Positions 63,863 to 64,000 of a stretch of DNA of 64,000 bases are shown piece after piece (positions within the stretch are counted from its first letter, which is position 1; every line of letters begins with the position of its first letter). The position numbers and the translations under genes are program-made. Origin of the DNA: Toxotes chatareus. Its lineage: Eukaryota; Chordata; Actinopteri; Toxotidae. A model generated the notes under the pieces. It saw only the letters and a program-made list of their open reading frames with translations, was not told the origin of the DNA and made no database searches. The stretch spans positions 8,394,001-8,458,000 of the forward strand of contig CM028895.1 in NCBI GenBank assembly GCA_016801885.1. Reading direction: 5' to 3'.

Positions 63863-64000
63863 GTAGAGGGCAGTCCTCATTTTACATAGTCTGTTGAATA
63901 GCAGCATTTGGAAAGGAGGAGGAATTTCTATAATTTGTCACATATTAAGTCAAAGTTAATATAAAAAAACAGAGCTGAGAGCTATAATCCTGTTAAAGCA

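Noticed and set aside
1..64000. Assignment to SYNE2 (nesprin-2)
   Set aside because: Segments such as VNINSTDI, KLKSWIIKYGR, KGEGEVKLNMA and SQLSAQYLALSNLTK fit SYNE1 as recalled. SYNE2 differs at these places.
1..64000. Search for CRISPR arrays, operons, prophage, tRNA or rRNA genes
   Set aside because: The window is an intron-rich vertebrate gene. No direct-repeat arrays, cloverleaf structures or ribosomal sequences were noticed.

Overview
The window is a stretch of a vertebrate, most likely teleost fish, chromosome. It holds one partly covered gene on the + strand: syne1, which encodes the giant isoform of nesprin-1 (Enaptin). The translated exons follow human SYNE1 (compared from memory) exon by exon and in unbroken order. 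Most introns are short (many are 86-200 bp), there are no mammalian-type interspersed repeats, and protein divergence from human is moderate. These points fit a compact fish genome. The species, and whether this is the syne1a or syne1b copy, cannot be decided from the sequence.

Layout: positions 1-5476 encode the second half of the first calponin-homology (CH) domain (exons at 1-24, 740-823 and 2815-2907, with an optional 21-nt microexon at 2539-2559), then a Ser/Thr-rich linker and the second CH domain (exons at 4182, 4529 and 5364). A small poorly conserved linker exon follows at 5986-6024. From 7330 to 63862 every exon encodes spectrin-repeat rod. I number 88 exons plus the microexon, giving about 17.06 kb of coding sequence or about 5,690 codons. 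The start codon and first half of CH1 lie upstream. The rest of the rod and the KASH membrane anchor lie downstream. No second gene was found on either strand.

How it works: in the known family the paired CH domains bind F-actin, the spectrin repeats form a long flexible rod, and the C-terminal KASH domain binds SUN proteins across the nuclear envelope. This window supplies the actin-binding end and about two thirds of the rod.

Most notable observations: (1) a one-base reading-frame break near the end of the 1.6-kb exon at 54851-56457, within 56338-56400, which leads to a stop at 57296 if real; (2) a conserved alternative microexon encoding SAYRGSP inside CH1; (3) a GC-AG intron, a tandem AAGCAG acceptor, and an intron weak at both ends; (4) phase-2 introns falling again and again at the same place in the spectrin repeat; (5) intronic elements with no assigned role: a near-perfect long hairpin, a perfect RFX X-box, a group of CCAAT boxes, and a polypurine tract with an ideal G-quadruplex motif.
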